From contig NC_065551.1 of NCBI RefSeq assembly GCF_022605725.1, positions 20,708,001 to 20,772,000 on the forward strand: a stretch of 64,000 bases of DNA, read 5' to 3'. The translations under genes were made by a program, and so were the position numbers. The DNA is from Anthonomus grandis grandis. Taxonomy: Eukaryota; Arthropoda; Insecta; Coleoptera; Curculionidae. Under the pieces are notes generated by a model. The model had not been told where the DNA came from and did no database searches. It saw nothing but the letters and a program-made list of their open reading frames with translations. Below, in pieces: positions 44,871 to 57,074 of this stretch; position 1 is the stretch's first letter, and the number at the start of each line of letters is the position of its first letter.

Positions 44871-46256
44871 ATAATGGTCGCAAATGTCTGATGGTCCAAA
44901 TAAAGATACCGTAAAACATCCATTGGACGTCCTGGGTGGGATTGTATCTTGCATATTTATGTTTATATCCCCAATTAAATTATATAATCTATTTTTTTTA
45001 ATTTTTTTTGTTTTTTTTTTATCTTGAGAGTTAGTTAAGTACTAATGGCGAATGTACATATAGCTTTGCTAACATTTGAAATTTAAACACTGATATATGC
45101 ATATAAATAGGACACCAAGCATGCATAATGGGCTTTATATAACATTTTCTTCCCATGGAACATCAATTTTAGTTTCTCTAAGAGCCATACATTCCAAAAT
45201 AATTTTAAACGCACGCTATTATACAATAAAATTCAAATTTGGCGCCTTATTGTTGCATCACCGTCAAACTCAGTTTCCGTTCCCGGTTAGTTCTACTTCA
45301 CGAGATAGAGATGTCGCTGTTGTCGAAAATTCTTTCTGTTTTTATTACACATTGGGGACAGTTCATTGCGTTTTTGTGACTGATGTTTTCCATCCTCCAT
45401 TTTCTTTTTTGATTTTGGAGGTTTAATGTCTAAGGTATTCTATGCTTTTTCGTAATAACTAATTTGGTGTTTGGTGGTCGCGATGGCGAGCAAAGGTGAC
45501 TTTAACCCGGATTTTAAATTAAATTAAAAACTCCCTCATTTTCACTTTGATTCTACGGAGTCAAAGCTGCAAGAAGGTCTGGATCTAGAATATTTATCTG
45601 AGAAGAGGCTTTAAAAGCTTATAAGTTTGTGACTCTTTAAATGGTAAGTTTAAAATGCAGAAATTCTTTTAAAGTTTAAAGAAATAAAGGTGAGATACGT
45701 TAACGGTATTCGTATCTGTTTAAGTCACTTGTACACTACGGGTGTCTTGTGATAGGTACACCATGGCTTTTATGACCAGCCTAGTTATTATTGTATTTAG
45801 TAATATTTCTTGTTTTAGAAGGATTAATGAATAACCCAAAAATAAAAGTGATATTTTCTAAAAGTTTACCTCTTTGTATAGTTTCCTTACCATCTCTTTT
45901 ATATTCTATAAATATCCGAACAACGTAAATATATAAATAAACATCTATTGGACAACCAATAAGCCCCTGTATATTTATAGTACTATGCAGAGGACGCTTA
46001 TGTGATCAAGTTGGGTGATCCCATTTATGGTACGTACATACAGCTTTTGCAACAGTACGTACGTACTGTTTCAAAAGCATATCTATGGAACGTCCCATAG
46101 ACTTCATCGGATATATTGGGACATCCCGAGGATTTAATCCATATACCATTTTTATGTCACTTGACAACGTCTAAGAAATCAACGTATGTTGACTAAATAT
46201 ATCTAAATATCTCAAATAAGTTTTTTCTAAATTTTCCATAACTCAGGAGACGTCCT
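44870..46256. other. About 1.3 kb of unidentified DNA splitting a LINE
   Basis: The 9-base word GACGTCCTG occurs at 44926-44934 and again at 46248-46256, close to where LINE similarity stops and resumes. Related words (GGAACGTCCCATAG at about 46088, GGGACATCCCGAGG at about 46120, GGACAACC at about 45952) lie inside. This may be an inserted non-autonomous element. No transposase is visible; a 109-codon frame at 45097-45426 has no motif. A palindrome is at 46043-46078. Confidence 0.4.
46043..46078. repeat. Near-perfect 36-bp palindrome
   Basis: GCTTTTGCAACAGTACGT (46043-46060) meets its complement (46061-46078) with one mismatch and no loop. Centre is TACGTACGTA. Confidence 0.85.
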
Positions 46257-46261
46257 GTACC

Positions 46262-47870
46262 TTGAGTGCTAATACATTTAACTCTAACGCTGCACTATTT
46301 TCAACTGGAACCTTTAATTTGGCGTTTTCAGATCATTGTACTCAAATTCTGAGTTTTAACTTGGGAAGCTCATCAGCCTCAACAATTTTTTTATGGTTCT
46401 TTTGTTATGAAAACATACACTTTTTTAATAACTTTTTGTCCAAAGAATATTGGCTATCAGCACTTGATATACTGTATTTTGAAAGTAAATTTTCTTCATA
46501 TTACAGGTCAATTATTGGACAATATAATTGATAATTAATGAGGACAAACATTTGAGACTGCTTCATACTTAACTAAAATCCTTTCAAAGAGGTGAAAGAT
46601 TCATAGATAAAATATCACAAATGCTATAAAAGTCTCAGAAAAATCAAAAAAGTTGCTTATTTCTAACAACATAACTCGAATCTCATTTTTATTAGCTCTA
46701 TCACCAATTTCTATAGTCGCGCAACAAAGTTTATATTCCTAATAATAAAAAGACGGTTACTGGTACCCTTAATATTGCTAATACCTTTAATTTTGCGCAT
46801 AGGTACAAATATGCCTTATCCATCTATCTTAGTTTATTCTATTCTCTTTTTTAATTCCCTCTTATTGAAGGTAAAACAATTGACATAAAATGTGCCTCTA
46901 AAATCATCGTCAAAAATAAATAGCCCTATTAAGCTTCTGTCTGTATTCTCAAAGATCTTCGAAAAACTCTTTAAAAGAATACTTGTTGCGTTTTTAGATT
47001 CTTTTGTTATACTGTCATATTATCACTTTGAATTCAGAGCTGCACTCTCTACATCAGATACCATAATACCTCATTACACAAATATCTTGAATAATTTTAA
47101 ATTGAACTTAAAATCTGCTGGTGTCCTTTTTGATTTATTAAAGCATTTGATACCATTTATCATGATTTACTACTAAATAAGGCTTCCATTATAGTATAAG
47201 AGAGCATCAGCTTATAAATGGCTTAAATCATATTTAACAGTTAAAACCCAGACTATTAGATTGAAAGTTGATGACCATATCTGATTGGGCCACTGTTATT
47301 ACTAAGGTTCCACAGGGAGGTGTACTTGGGCCCATTTTCTTTTATTTGTTATCAATGACTTGCTGATTACTGACAGCTATATAACAATTTTTACAAATGA
47401 TACATCAGCAGTTGCTTCGGGTACTGACTATAAGTGTCTCCACTCCAAAGCCACCAAGTGTATGGCCGATCTTGCTGGCTTGTTGGAGAAAAATAGTTTG
47501 AAAACCAATTGCATTATTTTCACTCAGGTTTGCGCTGTTCAAAACAGGAGCTTACTCCTTAGAGATGGATCATTAAGTACCATCATTCAACAAGACTCTG
47601 CCAAGTTCTTGAGAATTGTAATTGATAGACATCTATATCATGGGATCCTCAGGTAAAAACTGTGTGCAATATTGCTTACAGCTTTGAGACTATGTGGATG
47701 CATATACACTTAAAAGCTTTTATTATCTCAGTTCATTCCACTCTATCCTATGTTTTGTTAGCTCGGGATAATTTTACTTGTATTCAGAAAGTGCTAATAA
47801 TTCACAAGTACGTTATAGAGTGGTTACAGGTATAGGACGATCCAAAATTTGTATCATCTCTAACTATTGT
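46262..47870 (+). pseudogene. LINE endonuclease end and reverse transcriptase
   Basis: Continues the split element. FNLAFSDHCTQILSF (about 46315-46360) holds the endonuclease SDH block. RT follows: PIKLLSVFSKIFEKLFKRIL (46921-46980), FEFRAALSTSDTII (47029-47070), SAGVLFDL-KHLIPF (first catalytic block, Asp kept in FDL), VPQGGVLGPI (47309-47337), TIFTNDTSAVASG (47385-47425, where the usual FADD reads FTND, so catalysis would be lost), CMADLAGLLEKNSLKTNC, and SAKFLRIVIDRHLYHG (47598-47645). Several frameshifts. Similarity fades near 47.87 kb. The wording is closest to the CR1-like element at 59.7 kb. Confidence 0.75.
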
Positions 47871-50600
47871 AATAAGCTATTAATATAGTAAGCATTGAAT
47901 GTACGACAAAACACCAAATAATTATTGACGAAAGCTTAATCATGTCCATTAAAGTTATGCACAAATAAACAAAAATTTGGTAAAGCCAATACCTTTCTCT
48001 TAATCACCCTAATAACCTGTAGGATCCAATAATAACACAATAAAACCGATCCAATTGATCCAATTATCGTCGTCCAAGTGATTCAAAATTCCTCGCAGAG
48101 TACACATGTTTGTTTGCCGATTCAATAATGACACCGTAATAGATCTTGTTACTATCGATCATGAATGGAAGTAAGAGTGCATGACCCAAACTGTTAGCCC
48201 CTTATTTGTTACGTAATCAAGATCGGCGTAATAGTGTTGAGTGTTCGAAGTCTCCCCCCAACCGAAGGGATTTCTTTGTGTTGATATTATTCGCGACGAA
48301 TTATTTTCTATTGCCTTAATGAATAGGGGTGATTTTATCATACAGCGTTAGTATTAACGGGGCAAATTTTAATGCTGTTACGCTTAATCTTATTTGTGTG
48401 ATGCAAAAATCGTCGAGTTGGTCATGCATACGGGATGAAGACGGGATTTGATAGCGTGAATTATTCGGTAACAATAAAAGAATCATATTTGTGCTTTGGG
48501 GAGCAATAAAAATCGGTTTTAAAACTCATATATATCATTTTATTAAGGAATAATTTTCAGTATCGCATAAACAATTTTTAATTGTACAAGGGTATTTTTA
48601 GGTTGTTTGTAGGGTGCTATTTATTGTTGAAAGAAGTTTTAAGCAATGGTATTTTTTAAATTAAATAACAACTTTAACTTATATATTTGCATTTTTAGAT
48701 TGATTTGGCGTACACTGTTAAATAAGTTTTACAATAATGTTTTAATTCTGCTATAATTACTACAAACTTTACTTACTAAATATTAAATTACTAATTACTC
48801 ATATAATTAAAGAAGTAAATTTATTATACAAATAGCTCTCAATTATAATTTAAAATTCTATTTATTGAAGTATGTTGGCACATTTTCCAAAAATATCATA
48901 GGCCTGGCACCTAATTCAATAACCTTAACGTAATAAGCGATCTCAAAATATTTCACATAGTAATTTAAAATCAATTTCCCTCAACTTAAATTTCAGGAGG
49001 CAATAAGGTAGGAGTTTCATATTAGGTAAATTTCCGTGCATCAATATTAATTAGTGATTTTAACCCGTTATAGATATAAGTTTATTTAAATTTATCATTG
49101 TTAATAATGTAAAATAAAAATTTATTTTGAAATACATAAGAACCGAAAATTAAAAACTGAGCCATATTTTAACTTAAAACATGAACGGTAGACGTCTTTT
49201 CACAAAATATTACTCAGGAAATGAATATAATGTCAAACAAAAGCATTCATCATTTCAAATCGGGCCGCGTAGGCTTTCTATTACTTTTCTCATCCCTTTT
49301 GGATGTTTCAACGTTTCTTTTTCATCAAAAGGTCTTTTGTTACGAAAATTACTTGAGATATACAGAGTATTATAGGTGGAAACCTTGGGGTTATAGTTGA
49401 TAAATCTACGTACAGCTTTACAATATAAATGCCGATTAATGTATTAATTATAAGATTTATAATAAATTTATTTTAAGGACATGATACTTTCATTTATTTT
49501 TTTCCTGCTGACGATGGCTAAAAATGTCTTAAGTTGCCAGTTGTAAGTCTAATAAATATTTTATGACAAGCAATTTGACTAAAGAAAGAATCAGTTAATA
49601 GAAAAACCTTAAAATGTTGAGATTACTGTAGTGATTTTTCATGAAATTTGCAGAGACAAGGATATAATCTCATATGTAACAATTATTTACTAAAATTGTA
49701 AAATTAACAACCCGTAATATAAGTCAAGGATATTATTAGACCAAAATATAGGACTAGGTATATATAAACATTAAAATTGGAATAATTTTTATATGGATAT
49801 ATCGTGTCAGAAATTATTTTTATGCGTATATTATTTAAAACTTTTGTACACGAATTCTCAAAACAGACGAAATTTATTTTGAAAAATAAAATTAGAAGCT
49901 GCAGATTATCAGCTTGTTGTTCCACTCTTTCTAGTTTTATGCCAAGATCTACAGATAAGCAGATTAGAATAGATATAGAGATGCAATTGATTTAATTAAT
50001 AATAATGTTATAAAAATGTAAATACGTTAATTATTCTCATAGTTTTTATACTGTTCTTCTCTTATTTTGTGTTTACGTTCATTAGTTAAGTTTATTTAAA
50101 TCTATTTTAGCTTATTAGCGCTTAGTTTATTATTTACAACTATAGTGTCTAGTTTTTAGCATATAATAACGTTTCGTATGTTAGCGTATTTAGCGTATAT
50201 AGCGTTTTAATTACACTTACAATTAGGTCCGCTAAGCGATTTCGATCTGTTAGACCATATTCAGAGCCTCTTTGTCCAAGAGTACACAGAATAACATAAA
50301 TAGGGAAACGTAAAAGACACGAACTGATGTACAAAGGTCTAAAACATATTTAAAAACTGAAAATGAGATGCTAACAATTCAGATAGACCTTCTCATGCTA
50401 GTTCCTCTTATTGGAGGGCCTCACTTTCGGTTATTAAGGATATTTTATTGTAAATCCTTGTAGTTTAAATCTTCTAGAATTTGTATACTTCTTTCCATTG
50501 ACTGTGAGTATTCTCCTAAAAGATTAGTCTTCATTAGCAAAAAACAATGTAGAAAATTCTAAACATTTCTAAATTATTCCATAGGCCTTTAAAAGGGACG
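47871..50600. other. Spacer without recognised genes
   Basis: Includes one copy of the dispersed motif (47946), a balanced-composition block at about 48000-48480 with CG dinucleotides and no long frame, then AT-rich DNA. Short frames at 49181-49375, 49704-49995 and 50149-50334 have no motifs. Confidence 0.45.
47946..47960 (+). repeat. Dispersed 15-bp motif, copy j
   Basis: CCATTAAAGTTATGC, one difference, preceded by TTAATCATGT and followed by ACAAAT. Confidence 0.55.
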
Positions 50601-50624
50601 CGTTTAGTAACATATTAATCAGTT

Positions 50625-50891
50625 TTGTTGTTTACCCTGGAAACAATTAAACGACAGTCAAGACGTGTAAGGTCAAAGTGTTTTGATGTTGTCAATAAAA
50701 AGCGTGTTCCTGACACAAAAGAATATTCCTCGAGTAAGTGTGTTCGAGAAAGGAATGTGTCCCTGATTTTGTCAATCTCCAGTTCTAGTAGCAGAAACAG
50801 GGATGATGTCATAACTAGGATTGAATGTTATGAATGTGTTTCACTAATGGTAAATCGTGGCTATATCTCGGGAACTGTCATCACAATTTGA
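50625..50891 (+). other. 88-codon frame of unknown nature upstream of a LINE
   Basis: Ser-, Arg- and Val-rich with two Cys (SKCVRERNVSLILSISSSSS). No motif is recognised. It ends 120 bases before the endonuclease frame of the LINE at 51011-53900, so it might belong to that element's first frame or untranslated leader; an opposite-strand frame (50812-50615) overlaps it. Confidence 0.25.
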
Positions 50892-51010
50892 CAGCTTTTT
50901 TTTGACATTATAAAAGTGGCCAAGAGAAAATGCTGGAAAATATTCTGTAAGTTTAAAATTTGGCCACTAGAAAGCATAATTCCTAGTGGTAAATCTAAAA
51001 ACCGACTTAG

Positions 51011-51905
51011 TTGATTCTCAACACCAACATTCTTACAATAACCTTTCGATTTATTACCAAAATACCAAGGGTCTTCGATCGAAAACTAAAAGATTTCTTT
51101 AACGCCGTACTTACTAGTGATTTTGATATTATCGCTATTAGTGAAACTTGGCTGAATAATAGTATTTTGGACTTGGAATTATTTTCAGATAAATATTTTG
51201 TTTATCGGTGTGATAGAAGCTATGATGAGAGAAATCAGAATCGGGGCGATGGGGTTCTGTTAGCAATTAAACAAGAATATGCCGTTTCGACAATTAGAAT
51301 GCATCTCCCAGATGATCTTAAAAATAAACTTGAAATTGTAGGTGTAAAAATACTATTAAAAAGTGCTTCAATTTATATAGTTTTAATGTATATACCACCT
51401 GGGCTTGGTGCTGATATATATCAATCAATTTTCGAATATTTGTAAACCTGTACAATTCACCAATTATTCTTTTAGGGGATTTTAATTTGCCAGAATATAG
51501 CCTCTATCTGAAGGGTTCTCTTCCAAGTACTAAACTAAGACAGATATTAAATATGATGGATTTTTTAGTTGGAATCAACTTAACTTAGTACAAAATCACC
51601 AAGGGCGGCTGCTGGATTTGGTTATGGCGTCTTCATCTGAAGCTTGTACAGCTGAAAGATGTAATGATTTTTTAATTAAAGAAGACCCTTTTCAGCCCTC
51701 TTTACTAATAAAATATAAAAATGTTGGAGATAAAATTCAAAATAATTTCAGAATTGAGAATGTTTTTTACAATTTTAAAAGAGCCGACCTACGTATTATA
51801 TACCAGGATTTATTTAACATAAACTGGGACTTCTTAAGTAATATTTTAGATATTAATACAGGAGTTTTACAATACAATTTTACCAAAAAGTGTATAGTCT
51901 ACTAG
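51011..51905 (+). pseudogene. LINE endonuclease of the 51-53.9 kb element
   Basis: First frame 51011-51445: after a diverged start, LTSDFDIIAISETWLNNSIL gives the ISETWL active-site block, then FVYRCDRS, RGDGVLLAIKQEY (GG-x-LIA block, second Gly changed) and LMYIPPG. A shift leads to SPIILLGDFNLPEYSLYL (about 51455-51505), the catalytic LLGDFN motif intact. Another shift brings LDLVMASSSEACTAERCNDF and DPFQPSLLI (51609-51710); PSL is the place of the catalytic SDH motif in this clade, here without His. The endonuclease nicks the chromosome so that RT can prime on the cut end. Confidence 0.8.
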
Positions 51906-52062
51906 ATAAAAATGTTCCCAAAACTGCCCGTAGGAAACGAACCTATCCTCCTTGGTTCACGACGCAGATTATTTCAGATATAAAAGTTAAGTTTAATCAT
52001 TGGAAGCGTTATAAGCGATATGGCTTTCATACACAAATTACTGTGCACAACTAGAAAATAAT

Positions 52063-53691
52063 TTGATTACTGATCTCAATAGTTTTTGGAAATTAATTCA
52101 AAGTTCACAACGCAATAATACTCTACTCCAAAATATGTCTGATACAAATGAAAATCTTTTATCTAAGCCCCAAAATATAGCTGATGCATTTGCTAAATTC
52201 CTTCAAAGCTCATATACCACTTCTACACATACCCTTAATATGGAAAATAATACGAATAGTAAGCCGACACAATTAACATAACAGTATTTACAGAAAAAGA
52301 AGTATTATGTGCCTTAAAAACAATCAAACCTAAAAGTATTGTGGGACTAGATAAGATTCCAGCGTTTTTTATTTCTCATTGTGCACACGTACTTGCCAAG
52401 CCCCTAACAGTCCTTTTTAATTTGTCTTTAAAATCAGAAACATTTCCAGATTTATGGAAAGCTTCAAAAATTATTCCTGTACATAAAAAGAATGATAAAA
52501 ATAAAATTGAAAACTATCGGCCTATAACTATTATCAATAATTTTTCAAAGTGTTTTGAACGAACTCTGCATTCTATACTTTATCCACGCATGAAAAATAT
52601 AATTGATATTCGCCAACATGGATTCATGAAGGGTAGATCAACTACCACGAATTTAGTTACTATAACCGAATTTATTGCCGACTCAATTAACTCAAATTCT
52701 CAAGTAGACGTGATATACACCGATTTTTCTAAGGCTTTTGACCGACTTGATCATAGCATTCTCATAAATAATCTTGATCAATATTATGGCTTTTCCACAC
52801 GGTTAAATAATGTTTTTATTTCCTATTTAACAAAACGCATACAGCACGTTGAGTGCTATGGTCATACCTCGGTTAAAATAATTCCCACATCTGATGTACC
52901 TCAGGGCTCAATTTTGGGGCCACTATTTTTTGATTCATTTATTAATATGTCCAAGCATCTTAAAGTGGAAAGTCTATTGTTTGCTGATGATAATAAAATA
53001 TATTTTAAAATCAACAATATATCTGATTGCCTTGTACTTCAAAATGATTTTAGCCTCATAAACACCTGGTATAAAAACAACAATCTTCCCCTTAATGTTG
53101 CCAAGTGCACTGTGATCTCATATACTTTGAAGACAAATCCCATACACTATGAATACTCTATAGACAATGTACCTATTCCTAGATCAGAGGTATTGGAGGA
53201 CTTGGTGATTACATTCGATACCAGTCTATCTTTTGTTCCACATATTGCAGATATAGTGAGCCGAAGCTATAAAATCTTGGGATTTATTATTCGAAATACA
53301 CAGCATTTTAACAATATATTTACGTTAAAATCATTATATTTTTCACTCGTTAGAACCATTCTTGAATATGCTTCGCAAGTTTGTTTGGTCTCCTTTTTAT
53401 CAATGTCATATTCAAGATATCGAAAATGTCCAACGAAAATTTTTGAAATATCTCTGGTTTAAATGTGACAAAGTGTATCCGGAGATCGGTTTTCCACATC
53501 AAACTTTACTTGACAGATTTTCCATACGACAGCTTAATGTTCGACCATCAGCTGATCTGCAGTTTTTATATAAATTGGTAAACCACTTGATCGACTCACC
53601 AGGCTTGTTGGGAATGTTAAACTTTCACCTTCCAATGGTCTTAACAAGAAATCCTCCTACCTTTTACTCAACAAGAGCCAGAACTATATAA
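52063..53691 (+). pseudogene. LINE reverse transcriptase of the 51-53.9 kb element
   Basis: The frame 52341-53462 is 373 codons without a stop, the longest open stretch in the window. It runs SETFPDLWKASKIIPVHKK, YRPITIINNFSKCFERTL, HGFMKGRSTTTNL, YTDFSKAFDRLDHSILI, SDVPQGSILGPLFF, SLLFADDNKIYF (catalytic FADD intact), NNLPLNVAKCTVISY, VLEDLVITFDTSLSFVPHI, GFIIRNTQHF, and VRTILEYASQV. A shift at about 53370-53460 continues to QFLYKLVNHLID and LTRNPPTFYSTRARTI (stop 53689-53691). The front part 52063-52281 supplies the linker with NIADAFAKFLQSSY-like sequence. All catalytic residues of the RT core are present. Confidence 0.88.
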
Positions 53692-55224
53692 TGCTGTGCA
53701 GAGCCAGTGTGACATATTTAGCTGCAGCATTAGAAATATTAAAAATGTAAACTTTGTAGTTTAAGTTCATTAAATTGTTATCTTTATTCATTGTACGTTA
53801 GTTTTGTATTTGGATAGTTAATTTTAAGTTGTAATTATGATATTTTTCCCACAAAATAATTGGATTTTGTAATCTGTTCATGTGGTGTAAATAAATAAAA
53901 GTAAAAATAATTAAAAGGACAATAGTTCAATTCTAATTTTCTCCGGAAAATGTCAGCTTTGTAAATATAATTGTAATAAATATTGAATTTCTTCCTTTTT
54001 TGTACTATTTCCACTAGCTTTTTGATAAGTAAGGAATCTTTGTTTCCAAAACAGCCAGTTCTGAGCAACGTTTTTATCCAAATTTAATAAGGAAATTGAT
54101 TTTATATCACCCATATTTCACTTCATGATTTTTATGGTTTTTATTTAGCAGCTTAATGTTAATAAAAGACCGGTTTCGTGTCTTAATATTACTGCTTTAT
54201 TTACCTTTTATAATGTAGATAAAACTATTATTAGCAATACAGACTGCGACTTATATATCCATAATAAGACTATTGTTCTTCTAAACTTATTATTTTTATA
54301 TATCCATCCTTATGTATATATCACGATCTACTTTTTTTCAATATAATTAAAATATTAAATAAGCATTATAATATTAAAACCTTAGAATATTTTCCATCAT
54401 TTTGATCAAAGACTTATTTGCGTACCCACTTTCATTGAGTAGGAGAAGGTTGTGGAAGTATAATTGTTTGTTAACTGTTATAACTTTTAAAAGACTTAAC
54501 CGTTTTTGTTAATTTTGGACTGATTTAAAAGTGAAATGTAAGTACTTCGAAAGCGAAAATCTTTAATAAAATTAGTAGGAGGCGTTAAACTGTTACTTTG
54601 ATTTTTCTATAAAAAATTAAATGGCCCAGTATACTTCTAATATCTTTTTTATCTTCTTTGCTAAAATTTTTACTTTTCGAGTTATTATTATCGAAATAAG
54701 AATTGTTGACGCTTATATGTATATGTCACTTGGAATTAAGAATTATCGTTTTTATTTTGTTTATTTAGCAGCTCCCTTCGCGGTTTATCTAGGCATCGGA
54801 CTAATCCAAATTAACAACATTTCGTTTACGTAAATCTTTTTTTAATTAGGGTTTTTAACGTTCATACTTAGGCAATATAAAAAGCCAGATCTAAATAAGT
54901 TTGGTTTAAGAATAAATTGAATTTAACCGTCTCATACAATAAGAATAAATAATAAAATCTAATTTTTTTTGAAGGCCAGTAATGGTCCTTCCTCGTCCAA
55001 AAAATATTGATAAGGTCCTAAAACTTGCCAAATCTTCACAACTCCATTCAGAACTTACGAGCCTATTTTATTTTATATCACCGTACACGTACTGCCATCT
55101 TTGATTTAATTTAGCAAATAAGCGGGAAAACATCAACGACACCTTATAGCAGTAACCTTACAGCCCACCCACTCTTCTATGTATTTTACCAGAATATCTG
55201 GTTTCTATAAAATCATTGTTTGCT

Positions 55225-55500
55225 TCATAGAGGGCGTTTTATTTATAGATTTGTTATTTAATTCTAGAAAAGAAATTAGCAATATTGATTTTCCACCTTA
55301 GCGCATCTTATTTTAATGAAATTAAATGTTTGCTCTCCTGGGTGACTGAACCCCTAAGTCATACTTTTCATTTCATAGAGGGCGTTTTATTCGTAGAATT
55401 TTCGTAATGTTAAAAGGCGGATTTGCAATTTTGACTGTGCAGTATCGATTTCACACCTTAGAACATCTTATTTGAGATTTTAATCAAATTAGGGGTTTGC
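55225..55500 (+). repeat. Diverged tandem duplication, 148-bp period
   Basis: TCATAGAGGGCGTTTTATT starts at 55225 and again at 55373. Both units later have ACCTTAG.(G/A)CATCTTATTT (about 55299 and 55458). The second unit is followed by CCCCCGGACG. No coding sequence. Confidence 0.6.
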
Positions 55501-56999
55501 CTACCCCCGGACGTTCTCCACCTTGGAAATATATCTTAGTCATGAGTGCGGACGTTAACATTATGTACGCTTTAAGGTCTTTAAAATCTTTTTATTATTA
55601 ATATGAAACAACTGTTTACTGTTATATGTTGTTGTTTTTTAGTAGTACATAATTTCAAACGTACTTATTTAAAAATACATATGAAGTGATTTTGTTAACC
55701 TTAAATAAAAAAAATGTCAAAATAGTGTCAACAAAATGAAATGAAATAAGTTAAATAATATAGATAAAAATTATTCACATAGATTTCGGTAAGTAATTTT
55801 TAAATAACCTAAAATTATTCTTCTATTAGTAGTTCCTGTTTTTGTCATTATTTACTTTTTGTTTTTAACTTTCACAATTTAAATTTAAGGTTCTTTTAAT
55901 TTTTTTCAATTCTTTATTAGCTTCAAATAAATTGGTTTTTTACAATTTAATTTTTCTACATAATTTTAAATTTGAAAAAGTGTTTACATAGTACAAAGTA
56001 ACTTCTAGTATTTTTTTAAAAAACTGTTGAAAATAAAAGTAGTCGCATCAAAATAACATGTAAGCATATTTTTTTCTGAAAAACATTTTGGCTATAATAT
56101 ACGGGGTTGTGACTTAATAATGGAGAAATTTAATAAAAGGAAAATGTATTTCCAAATCTAAGTACTCAGTTCGCTTGGGATAACATGCTTTAAACAGCGA
56201 CTATAACAAAATTATTAGACAAGGAAATTAAAATCCAATTACTTTAAGTGCTACTAGAAGCTGAACCAAATCGCAGAAACGAATTTTGCTAGACCTTGCC
56301 CAAAAGAACTGATAATAGCCTTAGACTACTGAAACTATTTAAAGGGAACTATTTGTTTAAATGAACAAGTAAATAGGCATAATTGTGGGTACTAGACAGC
56401 TGAAAATCTACACTGGGTTAAGGAAAATCGTTCTCAGGATTATGAAAAGGTTAAGAATTATTAAAAAAAGACTATACTTCTTTCAAGGAAAATTGATGGG
56501 ACAGCTTTATCGTGGCTTTTTAGTAGACGACTTGATTATAACACTCCGCTCACCTCTTGGCTGCCTCCTCACTATGCTGCGATTGTTAGAAGATAGGATA
56601 ACGAATGTAAATAGAAATGTTTCTCCAAATAAAGTTGAAAGCGTATAGCAAGAGTTTATTGATTGTCTGGATTGCAGATCAGCTAAAGGCAATCATTGGC
56701 AGTATTTGATAAAATAAATTTTAAAAATGTTAAATATGTAATTTGTCAATTTATCTTGCAATGAAGTATTAGAATTGTTATTTAAACATAACTATTTTGT
56801 GAAAAGTTAAAGATAGTTGAGTTCGGATTAAGCAAATCTTCATTGGTAATAAAATCCAAACCTCAAGAGACAACCAAACCAGCAAAATGAAAGGGGGAAT
56901 TCAGAATCTGATACAGATAGCTGAATTATGGTAGTGATAATGATGAAGTAGAGGACTATTATACCTAAAAACATATCCATAATTTTTCGGAGAATCCGA

Positions 57000-57074
57000 A
57001 AATACAAAAATTTACAGAAGATTCATTTAGGAAAAAAAGATTTTTTCTGTCACAGTGTTCTTTGCGAGACCCTG
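57000..57074. repeat. Solo right end of a TA-type DNA transposon
   Basis: Ends GCGAGACCCTG at 57074 followed by TATA; the complement, CAGGGTCTCGC, resembles the solo end at 5250 (CAGGGTCTTCG). No partner end or transposase is seen; it stands 220 bp before element B. Confidence 0.4.

Larger units (their letters stand above)
51011..53900 (+). mobile_element. Jockey/CR1-like LINE, near-complete ORF2
   Basis: The longest LINE body in the window: endonuclease (51011-51700), linker (51700-52300), RT (52341-53462), C-terminal part (53462-53691) and a 3' untranslated stretch ending around 53900 in TGTAAATAAATAAAAG. Five or more frame breaks make it inactive, but order and spacing are normal. ORF1 is not recognised. 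Shared motifs place it in the same clade as the minus-strand copy at 32161-34330. Confidence 0.85.
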
